Source: CAVRJC01 sp963721435
GTDB taxonomy: Bacteria > Actinomycetota > Acidimicrobiia > IMCC26256 > DASPTH01
Reading direction: 5' to 3'
Length of the DNA: 64,000 nucleotides
Assembly: GCA_963721435.1 (NCBI GenBank)
Contig: CAVRJC010000012.1
Coordinates: 1,178,001-1,242,000, forward strand
In this document: in pieces, positions 42,197 to 51,495 of the stretch
Numbering within the stretch: the stretch's first letter is position 1
How the letters are laid out: each line of letters begins with the position of its first letter
Made by a program: the position numbers and the translations under genes
The notes under the pieces: generated by a model
Database searches by the model: none
What the model was told of the DNA's origin: nothing
The model's input: only the letters and a program-made list of their open reading frames with translations

Positions 42197-42310
42197 ATGG
42201 CCGACGCGCGTGACCACCACAACGGATACGAGCCGCCGATGCTCAGGATCGACGCGCCGCTCATCGGCCGCGGCTCGATCGTGGCCTGCGCGGTTTTCAA
42301 CACCCAGTAG
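42197..42310 (+). CDS. 37-residue peptide with a YxxP leader motif (candidate RiPP precursor)
   Basis: A short gene behind the best ribosome site in the window (AGGAGGGCAGC-ATG). The product starts MADARDHHNG. Residues 11-16 are YEPPML, resembling the YxxPxL recognition motif of lasso-peptide leaders. The C-terminal part is GRGSIVACAVFNTQ with one cysteine (C31). It is not a lasso core by the usual rule, since no Asp/Glu lies at position 7-9. No RRE, protease or cyclase gene is nearby, so processing enzymes would be encoded elsewhere. A strong terminator follows, giving a compact single-gene transcript. It could instead be an uncharacterised small protein. Confidence 0.6.
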   Translation: MADARDHHNGYEPPMLRIDAPLIGRGSIVACAVFNTQ

Positions 42311-42346
42311 CGGCACGCTCCGACCTGCGCACCACCGATCTCGCGA

Positions 42347-42378
42347 CGAGGCCCCGGCTCTTCCGAGCCGGGGCCTCG
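42347..42378. terminator. strong 14-bp stem-loop terminator
   Basis: CGAGGCCCCGGCTC (42347-42360) pairs perfectly with GAGCCGGGGCCTCG (42365-42378) around a TTCC loop. It lies between the small peptide gene and the stop of the binding-protein gene on the other strand, so it can serve both. Confidence 0.72.
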
Positions 42379-42400
42379 TGCGTTGCGCGCTCGTTCGCAG

Positions 42401-43865
42401 TTACTTCGCGAGCGTCGTCGTCGGGGTCGTCGTGGTCAACTTCGGTGCCGCGACAACCGGGAACCATTCCTTGCCGTTGACCAGCACCGGGATGAAGCAG
42501 GTGCGCGGCGCCGGGCAGCCGTTGTAGAGGCCCGTGGCCGGGTCCTTGGCGGTACCGGTCGGCACGTTCTGGATGGTCTCCAGGTGCACCTTGGTGGCGT
42601 AGTAGTTCTTCTTCGGGCCGAAGCTCGCCCTCACCGTCGGACGCGTACGCGATCGGGCCCTTGGTGATCTTGAGGAAGCTGTCGTAGAGCGACGCCGTGG
42701 TCGGGTTCTTGCCCGCGCCCTTCAGCGCCTGCACGAACAGGTACGACATCGTGCACTCACCCGCGGGGATGTCCTCGAAGAGGAACGTGCCCGACGGGTC
42801 GGTCAGGCCACCGGCCGGGACGCCCGGGATGGACTTCGCACCGAATCCGGCGTCGAAGATCGTGCGGCACTTGGCCTCGAACGCCGATGTCGGCCTTGAT
42901 GCCGTTCTTGGTGGGCGTGGCCTTGGTGTCGAAGATCGTCACGCACGACATGCCTGCAGCTGCCGCCGTCGCCGGTACCGAGGAGGCACCGAACTGGGTG
43001 CAGAGCGACCCGCCGTAGTCGACGAGGTTGTAGTGGAAGTCACGCCGGAGTGCGCGGCCTGGTTGAAGAAGCCGGTGTTCACCGTGAAGGGCACGGTCAC
43101 GATCACGTCGGTGACGCCGGCAGCCTGCATCGTGGCCACGGCTGCGGTCGCGTCCTTCAGCTGGTCGGCGGTCGCCTGGCCGGTGACGTTGATCTCGGTC
43201 TTGTTGGCGATGTTGTAGCCGGTCTTCTTGAACACGGCTTCGGCGGAGTCGCCGGCGGCCTTGATCGCCGGCTCGTTGCCGCTCAGGATGCCGATCTTCG
43301 CCGTCTTCGGGATCTGCTTGGTGTTGATGAGCACGCTGGCGGCGCTCGCGGCCGAGACCTCAGCCGGCAGGCCCATCGTCACCAGGTTCTTCCCCGACGC
43401 GGTGATGAGCTGCGAGTACGAGGAGTCGCCGTAGAACATGAACGTCTTGTTGTCGACCGTGATGCAGCCGACGCTCGACGCGCGGTAGCCGGTCGCGTTC
43501 AGCACCGCGAACGGCTTGTTGTCCTGGGTCGCCTTGATGCAGGTCTTGTCGAAGCTCGTCGGGTCGGCCGGGTTCCACGTGACCGGGATCACGTTGATGG
43601 TGCGCCCGTTGACGGGTCCCCACGCCTTGAAGTACTCGACCCAGCGCTTGGTCAGGTTCCCGGTGGTCAGGCTCGCCGGGAGGTTCAGGCCCAGCGCGCG
43701 GAGCCCGTCGAGGTCGGCGATGAGCACCGCGACGTCGACGCTGTCTTTGGTGACGCCCTGTGCGGTCGCCTTCGGCACCGAGGCGTTGCTCGGTCCGGCG
43801 ATCAGTGCCGCGGCCAGAGCCGCGGTACACGCGAGAGCTATCAGGCGTAAAGGCCTACGGAGCAT
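42401..43865 (-). CDS. ABC transporter substrate-binding protein (Liv/Peripla_BP_6 type), several frameshifts
   Basis: An exported periplasmic-type binding protein of about 488 residues. The signal peptide is LRRPLRLIALACTAALAAAL followed by IAGPSNA and a likely cleavage before SVPK. The mature part includes TKDSVDVAVLIADLDGLRAL and ATGYRASSVGC, typical of branched-chain amino-acid binding proteins. The frame changes near 43035, 42895 and 42630, and the tail KLTTTTPTTTLAK ends at TAA 42401. GGGGGGAAA precedes ATG 43865. It is divergent from the MFS-LivF fusion and supplies the binding component of that system. Confidence 0.87.
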
Positions 43866-43915
43866 TCGTTTCCCCCCAAACGTCCCGCGTTCCCGATGTT
43901 TCGGGCTTCCGCGAC

Positions 43916-43943
43916 TGGACACAACACTACGAGTCGCTAACTT
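43916..43943 (+). promoter_or_regulatory. candidate promoter of the transporter operon
   Basis: TGGACA (43916-43921) and TAACTT (43938-43943) are 16 bases apart in the divergent gap between the binding protein and the MFS-LivF gene. It would give a leader of about 50 bases. Confidence 0.35.
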
Positions 43944-43999
43944 ATCCCGCTATCGCCGGCGTGTCAGCGCGCCCCGGCCGTCCGTGGGGGGAATCGGTC

Positions 44000-46193
44000 G
44001 TGCCAGAGTCGAGTGACGTTTCTGCGCTGACCGCCGTCGTCCTCCGCGAGGAGGAGGTGCGCCGGGAGGCGCAGGCCGAGGCGGAAGCCGCCGAGATCCT
44101 CCCCGACGATCTCCTGCCCGGCGTGGGCGGCGCGGTGATGCCGCTGCGCGAGGGCCTCCGCGCCGGCGGGACCGCGATGATCATCTCGCTGCTGCTCGTC
44201 GCCATGATCGAGACCTTCGACCAGGTGGCGGTGCAGGTGCTGGCCCCCGACATCCAGCACTCGCTGGGCGTCGACAAGACGACCCTGCAGGGCATCACGT
44301 CGTTCGGCGGGGTGGTGCTCGTGGTGGCCACGCTCCCGTTCGCCTGGCTGGCCGACCGCTACATGCGCACCCGGATCCTCGCGAGCGCGACCGTGGTGTG
44401 GTCGCTCGCCATGGCGCTCACCGGTGCGGTGTCGAGCGCGTTCCAGATGGTGATCGTGCGCGCGGGCGCCGGGTTCGGGGCGTCCGCCCGGATCCCGATC
44501 TCGCCGTCGCTCATCGCCGACCAGTACCCGATCGGCGTGCGCACGCGGATGTTCGCGGCGGAGAACCTCGGCCGACCCGCCGGACTGGTCCTCGGCCCGT
44601 TCTTCGTCGGCGCGGTCGCCGGTTGGGCCGGCGGCGCCGAGGGCTGGCGGTGGGCGATGGTCGCGGTCGCGATCCCCGCGCTGGTCGTGGCGCTGTGGTT
44701 GTTCTTCCTCCGGGAGCCCAAGCGCGGCCAGAACGAGCAGGAGGCCGTCCTCGGCAGGCTGCTCGACGCGTCGGACGACCCGCCGGTGCGCCTCAGCGCG
44801 GCGGCGGCCCGGCTGCGCAAGGTCAAGAGCTTCAGCTACCTGATCCTCGGCATCGGCGTCCTCGGGTTCGCGTTGGTGAGCGTTCCCGTGCGGCTCAGCT
44901 TCCTGCTCGACGAGGGCTACGGCTTCGACGCCTACAAGCGGGGCTGGCTCCTCTCGCTCATGTACCTCCCGGCGCTCCTCGTGATCCCGTTCGCCGGTCG
45001 CTACGGCGACCGCGCGTTCCGCCGCGACCCGCGCAACTCGGTGCGGATCATGGGCGCGCTCGTGATCGCGTACGGCGCGTTCCTCACCGTCGGCTCGCAG
45101 CTCGACTCGATCACGCTCCTGGTCGTGCTGATCGCGATCGCCAACGCCTGCCAGCTCGCCGCGTTCACGCAGGTCGGCCCGATCATCTCGGCGGTGGTCC
45201 CGTACCGGATGCGCGCGCAGGCGTTCGCGTTGATCGGCTTCTACATCTTCCTGCTCGGCGGGTTCTTCGGCGGCCTCGCGGTCGCGGCGATCGCCGACGA
45301 CTACGGCGAGCGCACCGCGTTGCTCGTCGTCGTGCCGTTCGCCGCGCTGGTCGGCGGCATCCTCGTGCTCTCCGGCAGCCGGTTCATGAAGCGCGACATC
45401 TCGCTGGTCGTCGAGGAGCTGCTCGACGAGCAGGAAGAGCAACGCCGCGTCGCCGCCAACCCCGAAGACGTGCCCGTGCTCCAGGTGCACAACCTCGACG
45501 TGAGCTACGGCCCGCTGCAGGTGCTGTTCGGCGTGAACATGGAGGTGAAGCGCGGCGAGGTCCTGGCGCTGCTCGGCACCAACGGAGCCGGGAAGTCCAC
45601 GCTGCTCCGCGCGGTCAGCGGGCTGGTGCTGCCCGACCGCGGCGTCGTCCGGATGAACGGGCGCACGATCACGCTCACCGATCCCCAGATCCGGGTGGCG
45701 ATGGGCATGACCCAGATCCCCGGCGGCGAGGCGCTGTTCCCGAACCAGACGGTGGCCGAGAACCTCAAGGTCTGGAGCCGGCTCATCGAGGATCCCGCGC
45801 TCCGGGCCGAGCGCATCGAGGCCGCCCTCGAGACGTTCCCCGCGGTGCGGGCTCGGCTGAAGTACCGCGCCGGATCGCTCTCCGGCGGTGAGCAACAGAT
45901 GCTCGCGCTGTCGAAGGCGGTGATGCTCGACCCCGAGATCCTGCTCATCGACGAGCTCTCGCTCGGGCTCGCGCCACTCGTCGTGCAGCAGCTCCTCGCG
46001 GTGATCGAGCGCCTGAAGGCGCAGGGCCTCACGATGGTGATCGTCGAGCAGTCGGTGAACGTCGCGCTCGCCGTCGCCGATCGCGCCGATCTTCATGGAA
46101 CGCGGGCGCGTGCGCTTCGAAGGCCCCGCCCAGGAGCTGCTCGAGCGCGGCGACCTGCTACGGGCCGTGTTCCTGTCCGGCGAAGGCGCCTGA
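44000..46193 (+). CDS. MFS transporter fused to a LivF-type ABC ATPase, frame interrupted near 46090
   Basis: A fusion of about 730 residues. Residues about 55-480 form an MFS permease with some twelve membrane helices and the cytosolic motif WLADRYMRTR. A linker (EELLDEQEEQRRV) leads into an ABC ATPase starting VLQVHNLDVSYGPLQVLFGV with Walker A LLGTNGAGKST, signature SLSGGEQQML and Walker B PEILLIDELSLGLAP. The last 35 residues are in another frame after an extra G near 46090. The start is GTG 44000 with GGGGGA upstream. The fusion suggests that one polypeptide couples MFS transport with the Liv complex encoded next. Confidence 0.88.
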
Positions 46194-46197
46194 CGCA

Positions 46198-48183
46198 ATG
46201 TCGCTCGGCTTGCTGATCAGCGAGCAGATCGTCTTCAACGGCATCGTGCTGGGGATGCTGTACGCGCTGCTCGCGCTCGGCGTCGTCCTGATCTTCCGCG
46301 CGTCGGGCGTCATCAACTTCGCGCAGGGCGCGTTCGGCGCGTTCGGCGCGTCCGTGCTCGCGGTGCTCTACGTCAACGAGGGCATCCCCTTCTACCTGAC
46401 CATCCCGCTCGCGATCATCAGCGGCGCGCTCTTCGGCGGGCTCACCGAGCTGTTCGTCGTGCGGCGGCTGTTCAAGCAGCCGCGTCTGCTGCTCTTCATC
46501 GCCACCATCGGTGTCGCGCAGATCGTCCTCCTGCTGCAGCTCCAGCTCCCCGAGGTCGACCAGCCGGTGTCGTTCCCCACGCCGATCCAGGACTACTGGA
46601 ACATCGGCTCGTTGACCGTGCGCGGCGACCAGTTGATCGTGCTCACCGTGGTGCCGATCGTCGTGATCATCCTGACGTTCCTGCTCCAGCGCACGAACTT
46701 CGGGCTCGCGGTCCGCTCGTCCGCCGACAACCAGAACGCCGCGTCGCTGGCGGGCATCCGCGTCCGGTCGGTGTCGACGCAGGTCTGGGTCATCGCGGGC
46801 GTGCTCTCGGCGATCAGCGGGCTGCTGGCGCCGTCGATCCTGGGGTACAGCGCCGGGAACATCACCGAGAGCTTCGGGCCCGGCCTGCTGCTGCCGACCT
46901 TGACCGCCGCGCTGGTCGGCGGCATGACGTCGTTCCCGCTCGCGATGGTGGGCGGAGTCGCGGTCGGCGTGATCGAGACGGTCGTGCTCGCCAACGAGGA
47001 CCGCGGCACGGTCACGCTGGTGATGTTCATCCTGCTCTTGCTCCTCGTGCTCGTTCGCGCCCGGGCGGAGTCCACCGACGACTCCGCGTGGACGCTGACG
47101 CCGCGCGGCCGCGCCGGTCGTGCCGAGCTGCTTCAGCATCCGCTCGCGCGGGTCGTGCGCTACGGCGGGATCGGCCTGCTGCTGGCCATCGGCATCGCGC
47201 TGCCGCAGTTCGAGAGCCTGCCGAGTCGCCTCATCGACTACTCCTTCGTGCTCGTGTTCCTGATCGTCGCGGTGTCGGCGACGGTGCTCACCGGCTGGGC
47301 CGGGCAGCTGTCGCTCGGGCAGTTCGCGTTCGTCGCCATCGGCGCCTACTTCACCGCGTACTACGCGGGCACCGCCAGCGACCTGGTCGACATCCACCTG
47401 CCGGGGGGTCAGGGGCACGGCTACCTGGTGGCCGTCGCGATCGCGGTGGCCTGGGGCGTGCTGATCGCGATCGTGATCGGCATTCCCGCGTTGCGCGTGC
47501 GCGGCCTCTATCTCGGCGTGATCACGCTCGGCTTCTCGTTGGTCGTGAGCAACTGGGTGCTCAATCTCGACTTCCTGAACAACTCGTTCAGTGGCGCACG
47601 GAGCCTCGCTGCAACCGCCGACGGTGGGGCCGTGGAACTTCCTCGACGACAAGAAGGGGTACTACTACTTCTGCCTGATCGTGGCGGTCCTCGTGATCCT
47701 GCTCGTCACCCACTTCCGCCGGACCGGGTTGGGCCGCTCCCTGCTCGCGGTGCGCGACAACGAGACCAACGCGGCCGCCTACACCGTGTCGCCGACACGG
47801 GCGAAGATCATCGCGTTCGCGATCTCAGGTGGGGTCGCGGCACTCGCCGGGGGCCTGTTCGCCGCCGGCCACACCACCAGCGTCCCCGACTACTTCACGC
47901 CGCAGCAGTCGCTCAAGGTGCTCGCAGTCTCGGTCGTCGGCGGCCTCACGTCGGTCACGGGCGCGGTGATCGGCACGATCGTGGTGGTCGGGATCCCGAC
48001 GGTCTTCGAGGGGAGCCCGCAGCTGCAGCTCTTCGCCAGCGGCGTCGGCATGCTCATCCTGTTGCTGTACGTGCCGGGCGGGCTGATCTCCGTCGTCGAC
48101 AACGTCCGCGACCAGCTGCTGGCGTTCATCGCCCGGCGCACCGACTGGACGCCGCCGCAACGCCGCGCCTCCGCAGGGCGTGA
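46198..48183 (+). CDS. fused LivH-LivM branched-chain-type ABC permease, frame interrupted near 47605
   Basis: About 660 residues combining both permeases. The LivH half starts with QIVFNGIVLGMLYALLALGV and GVINFAQGAFGAF, the family signature. The LivM half includes VLTGWAGQLSLGQFAFVAIG and IPALRVRGLYLGVITLGF. Near 47605 one base is lost; the remainder (DNETNAAAYTVSPTRAKIIAFA, YVPGGLISVV) is read in another frame, and a second compensating change near 48170 is needed to reach the TGA at 48181-48183. That stop overlaps the LivG start. ATG 46198 follows the MFS-LivF stop by four bases. Confidence 0.88.
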   Translation: MSLGLLISEQIVFNGIVLGMLYALLALGVVLIFRASGVINFAQGAFGAFGASVLAVLYVNEGIPFYLTIPLAIISGALFGGLTELFVVRRLFKQPRLLLFIATIGVAQIVLLLQLQLPEVDQPVSFPTPIQDYWNIGSLTVRGDQLIVLTVVPIVVIILTFLLQRTNFGLAVRSSADNQNAASLAGIRVRSVSTQVWVIAGVLSAISGLLAPSILGYSAGNITESFGPGLLLPTLTAALVGGMTSFPLAMVGGVAVGVIETVVLANEDRGTVTLVMFILLLLLVLVRARAESTDDSAWTLTPRGRAGRAELLQHPLARVVRYGGIGLLLAIGIALPQFESLPSRLIDYSFVLVFLIVAVSATVLTGWAGQLSLGQFAFVAIGAYFTAYYAGTASDLVDIHLPGGQGHGYLVAVAIAVAWGVLIAIVIGIPALRVRGLYLGVITLGFSLVVSNWVLNLDFLNNSFSGARSLAATADGGAVELPRRQEGVLLLLPDRGGPRDPARHPLPPDRVGPLPARGARQRDQRGRLHRVADTGEDHRVRDLRWGRGTRRGPVRRRPHHQRPRLLHAAAVAQGARSLGRRRPHVGHGRGDRHDRGGRDPDGLRGEPAAAALRQRRRHAHPVAVRAGRADLRRRQRPRPAAGVHRPAHRLDAAATPRLRRA

Positions 48184-49127
48184 CCGGTCTGTCGACGCGC
48201 GTGAAGACGGAGCACGCAGCCGGCGAGAGCGCCCCGTTGCCGCTCGTCACCCGCGACGTGCAGGTGCGCTTCGGCGGACGCGCCGCGGTGGCGGGCGTCT
48301 CGATCGAAGTTCGCCCGGGCGAGGTCGTCGGCCTCATCGGCACCAACGGTGCCGGCAAGACCACCCTCATGAACGCGATCTCCGGGTTCGTGAAATCGTC
48401 GGGCGAGATCGAGGTGTTCGGGCGCCGCGTCGACGGCATGGCGTCGTACCGCCGCGCGCGCCGGGGAATGGGTCGCGCGTTCCAGAACGCGCGGAGCTTC
48501 AGCGGGTTGACCGTGCGCGAGACGGTGATGGTCGCGCTCGAGGCGCGCCAGCGCTCGTACCTGCTGCCGGCGCTCACCGCGCTGCCGCCGTCACCGATGA
48601 TGGAGCGGAAGAAGCGCAAGCAGGCCGACGAGATCATCGGGTACCTCGGGCTCGGACGCTACGCCGACACCCTGCTCATCGAGCTGTCGACGGGGACGCG
48701 CCGCATCGTCGAGCTCAGCTGCCTGATCGCGCTCGACGCGCAGCTCATCCTGCTCGACGAGCCCACCGCGGGCGTCGCGCAGAAGGAGACCGAGGCCTTC
48801 GGCCCGTTGATCACGACCATCCAGCAGGAGCTGGGGTCGTCGATCCTGATCATCGAGCACGACATGCCCATGGTCATGTCGATCAGCGACCGCATCTACT
48901 GCCTCGAAGCGGGTGCCGTGATCGCGGAGGGCTCGCCCGAGGAAGTCCGCAACGACCCGACGGTGATCGCGTCGTACCTCGGTACCGACGAGCGTGCGAT
49001 CCAGCGGTCGGGCACGCGGTCGACGGTCATGCCCGACGACGCGGAGGCGGCCGCCCCGGCCGAGCTCGAGCCCGCGCCCGCACCGGGCGGGCCGGAGCCC
49101 GCGCCGGAGCCCGAGCCCACGAGCTGA
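48180..49127 (+). CDS. livG: LivG-type branched-chain ABC transporter ATPase
   Basis: A 315-residue ATPase of the Liv complex. Walker A is LIGTNGAGKTTLMN, Walker B LILLDEPTAGV and the H-loop IIEHDM. The signature region reads IELSTGTRRIVEL, away from the common SGG form but seen in LivG-like proteins. The last 35 residues are Ala/Pro/Glu-rich and may be a flexible tail. The start is GTG 48180 with a GTGA overlap. A stem-loop terminator follows the stop, so the operon MFS-LivF, LivHM, LivG ends here. Confidence 0.93.
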   Translation: MTGLSTRVKTEHAAGESAPLPLVTRDVQVRFGGRAAVAGVSIEVRPGEVVGLIGTNGAGKTTLMNAISGFVKSSGEIEVFGRRVDGMASYRRARRGMGRAFQNARSFSGLTVRETVMVALEARQRSYLLPALTALPPSPMMERKKRKQADEIIGYLGLGRYADTLLIELSTGTRRIVELSCLIALDAQLILLDEPTAGVAQKETEAFGPLITTIQQELGSSILIIEHDMPMVMSISDRIYCLEAGAVIAEGSPEEVRNDPTVIASYLGTDERAIQRSGTRSTVMPDDAEAAAPAELEPAPAPGGPEPAPEPEPTS

Positions 49128-49130
49128 GCG

Positions 49131-49160
49131 CTCCCCGCCGAGATCCCCGCTCGCGGGGAG
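49131..49160 (+). terminator. stem-loop after livG
   Basis: CTCCCCGC (49131-49138) pairs with GCGGGGAG (49153-49160), followed by a short GTTGTTA stretch. An inner CCCCGC/GCGGGG stem is an alternative fold. Confidence 0.5.
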
Positions 49161-49219
49161 AGGGTTGTTACGGTGATCCCGGATCCCGGGCGGAACGCGT
49201 CGAGTGCCGGGAATGCACC

Positions 49220-50794
49220 GTGTGCCACCCAACGAGTCGCCGCGAGCGGCGCCGCCTCCGGCGCCACCACCGCCGGGTCGCCGGCGCGATCGGGACCGCG
49301 TTCTTCCTCGCGGCCGGCGCCGTGGTGGGTGCCGTCGTGTGGTCGGGCGCCGGTGACCCTGCGGGGCCGGCGTCGGCGCAGAGCGGCGCGCTCACGAGCG
49401 CAGCCGCGGGCGAGCCGGACCCGCCGACATCGGCGACCACGACCCCGGTGTTCACCGGTTGGGTGAACCCCGCGTCGGTGTATCAGCCGTACCCGGGCGC
49501 GAAGGTGTCCGGCCTCCTCACCTTCCGCGGCAACCCGACTCGCAATTTCTACGGCGCGGGCCCGGTGCCGCAGCAACCGAAGGTGACCTGGCAGTACCCC
49601 GACCGTCGCATGTGCGCGGATTCGTGGGAGGGCACCGAGGTGCACAACTGGTGCGGCAACGGGTGGACAGGACAGCCCGCGGTGTTCGAGCGTGACGGGC
49701 GCACGTGGGTCGTGTTCGGCGCGTACGACCGCGCCATCCACGTCGTCGACGGTGTCACGGGTGAAGACATCCTTCCGCCGTTCTTCACCGGCGACATCAT
49801 CAAGGGGTCGGTGACCATCGATCCCGACGGGTATCCGCTGATCTACACCGGCTCGCGCGACAACAAGTTCCGCGTGCTCGCGTTCGACCGGCCGCAGCTC
49901 ACCGAGCTCTGGTCGCTCGACGCGAACGCGGTGTCGCCGACACTGTGGAACGACGATTGGGACAGCAGCGCGCTCGTCCTGCACGACTGGCTCTTCGAAG
50001 GTGGCGAGAACAGCCAGATCCACGCGGTGAAGCTCAACCGGGCGATGGGCGCCGACAAGCTCGTGACCGTCGCGCCCGACCTCAGGTGGCACGCGCCCGG
50101 ATGGGACGCGGAGCTGCTGCACGACTTCGCCAGCACCGACGTGTCGATCGAGACGTCGGTGGCGGTGTACGGCAACACGCTGTACTTCACCAACTCGGGT
50201 GGCCTGGTGCAGGGCTGGGACATCGGGCCGCTGCTCGACGGGTCCGGCGAACCGCAACGCGTGTTCCGCTACTGGGCCGGTGACGACACCGACGGCACCA
50301 TCACCGTCGACGAGCAAGGGATGCTGTACCTCGGAGTCGAGTGGGAGCGGCACCTCCAGCGCGCGTCGGAGGTCGGGCAGATGTTGAAGCTCGATCCGTC
50401 GCGTCCGGACAACCCGCTGGTCTGGTCGGTGCACGACGACCAGATCGCGCAGGCGGGCGTCTACTCGAGCGCGGGGCTCGTCGGCGACCTCGTGATCTAC
50501 ACGACGTACTCCGGTCGCGCCATCGGTATCGACCGCGTGACCGGCGTCGTGCGGTGGGAGAAACATCTCCCTGGCCCCTTGATGGGCTCGCCGGTGATCG
50601 TCAACGGCATGTGGCTGCAAGGCGACTGCTCCGGAGTGCTGCACGCGTTCGACGTTCGCAACACATCCGTCGACCCTCCGGAGATGTGGGCGGTCACGCT
50701 CGGCGGCTGCATCGAGGCGACACCGGCGGTGTGGAACGGTCGCATCTACGTCGGTACGCGCGCGGGCTTCGAGTACGCGCTTGCCGATGCGTGA
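49220..50794 (+). CDS. PQQ-binding-like beta-propeller protein, membrane anchored
   Basis: A 524-residue protein. A basic N-terminus (SRRERRRLRRHHRRV) is followed by one membrane helix (AIGTAFFLAAGAVVGAVVW), so the propeller faces outside. Propeller blades are seen in TWVVFGAYDRAIHVVDGVTG, SRDNKFRVLAFDRPQLTELW, GLVGDLVIYTTYSGRAIGID and GRIYVGTRAGFEYALADA. It contains several cysteine pairs (MCADSW, HNWCGN). No catalytic residue can be named, so a structural or quinoprotein-like role is open. The start GTG 49220 is the best within the frame but is uncertain. Confidence 0.82.
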   Translation: MCHPTSRRERRRLRRHHRRVAGAIGTAFFLAAGAVVGAVVWSGAGDPAGPASAQSGALTSAAAGEPDPPTSATTTPVFTGWVNPASVYQPYPGAKVSGLLTFRGNPTRNFYGAGPVPQQPKVTWQYPDRRMCADSWEGTEVHNWCGNGWTGQPAVFERDGRTWVVFGAYDRAIHVVDGVTGEDILPPFFTGDIIKGSVTIDPDGYPLIYTGSRDNKFRVLAFDRPQLTELWSLDANAVSPTLWNDDWDSSALVLHDWLFEGGENSQIHAVKLNRAMGADKLVTVAPDLRWHAPGWDAELLHDFASTDVSIETSVAVYGNTLYFTNSGGLVQGWDIGPLLDGSGEPQRVFRYWAGDDTDGTITVDEQGMLYLGVEWERHLQRASEVGQMLKLDPSRPDNPLVWSVHDDQIAQAGVYSSAGLVGDLVIYTTYSGRAIGIDRVTGVVRWEKHLPGPLMGSPVIVNGMWLQGDCSGVLHAFDVRNTSVDPPEMWAVTLGGCIEATPAVWNGRIYVGTRAGFEYALADA

Positions 50795-50806
50795 CAGGAT
50801 GTCGGC

Positions 50807-51112
50807 ATGTTGATCATTGCGGGAACCTTCGAAATCGATCCGGCCCGACGCGCCGAGTTCATCGCGGCCAACGTCGACGGCATGCGCGAGTCGCGGGCCG
50901 AGGCCGGCTGCATCGACTACGTCATGAGCGCCGACCCGGTCGAGCCCGGTCGCGTGTACCTGTTCGAACGCTGGGAGAGCAAGGAGCACCTGGCTCCCCA
51001 TTTGGATCGGGTGCGTGCTCCGAAGCCCGAGGGCGCCGCGCCCACGGTCACGCCGCTGTCGGCCGACGTGCAGCAATACGAGATCGCCTCCGTCGGCCCC
51101 ATCGGGAGTTGA
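50807..51112 (+). CDS. antibiotic biosynthesis monooxygenase (ABM) domain protein
   Basis: A 101-residue ferredoxin-like ABM protein with LIIAGTFEIDPARRAEFIAA, EAGCIDYVMSADPVEPGRVY and the conserved FERWESKEHLAPHLD. Such dimers act as small cofactor-free monooxygenases or heme-degrading enzymes. It starts 12 bases after the propeller gene, and its TGA overlaps the TTG start of the SnoaL gene, so the two small enzymes are made together. Confidence 0.92.
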   Translation: MLIIAGTFEIDPARRAEFIAANVDGMRESRAEAGCIDYVMSADPVEPGRVYLFERWESKEHLAPHLDRVRAPKPEGAAPTVTPLSADVQQYEIASVGPIGS

Positions 51113-51495
51113 CGATCGCGGCCCTGGAGTGGGCCGACCGCGCGGAAATCGTCGAGAACGTCACGCGGTACGCGTACGCGGTCGACTTCGGGGAGTTCGA
51201 CGCGTTCCGCGCGGTGCTGGCCGACGATGTGCGCACCGACTTCGTCATGCGCGCGTTCGGGCGCGACGACATCGCAGTATCCGGTGCCGACGCGCTCATC
51301 GAGCGGATGTCGTCGCGCGGTGAGCCGCCGATGGTGCCTCGTCACGCGATGGCGAACCATCTCGTCGACGTCGACGGTGACCGCGCGCGTTCGCGCACGT
51401 ACCTCGCGAACGGGAGCGCCGTCTACACCTGCGAGCACGAGCGCACCGCCGACGGGTGGCGCATCCGAACGCTCGAAGTGCTGATGTTCGGCTAG
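51109..51495 (+). CDS. SnoaL-like (NTF2-fold) protein
   Basis: A 128-residue protein. WADRAEIVENVTRYAYAVDFG and FDAFRAVLADDVRTDFVMRA are the family helices, and the end TADGWRIRTLEVLMFG is the last strand pair. A TTG start at 51109 overlaps the ABM stop (TTGA) with GGGAG just before it. Its stop overlaps the stop of the convergent amidohydrolase (CTAG). Together with ABM it might modify a polyketide-like or aromatic compound, but this is only a family-based guess. Confidence 0.85.
   Translation: MTIAALEWADRAEIVENVTRYAYAVDFGEFDAFRAVLADDVRTDFVMRAFGRDDIAVSGADALIERMSSRGEPPMVPRHAMANHLVDVDGDRARSRTYLANGSAVYTCEHERTADGWRIRTLEVLMFG

Noticed and set aside
42197..42310. Calling the small peptide a lasso peptide
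   Set aside because: The presumed core has no Asp or Glu at position 7-9 for ring closure, and no lasso maturation genes are nearby; only the leader resemblance is reported.
43964..46198. Long open frame (744 codons) antisense to the MFS-LivF gene
   Set aside because: The product is Arg/His/Asp/Glu-rich without domains, the typical shadow of a GC-rich gene. The other strand has clear MFS and ABC motifs.
46093..47652. Long open frame antisense to the LivHM gene
   Set aside because: Same kind of shadow; the sense strand shows the LivH and LivM signatures.
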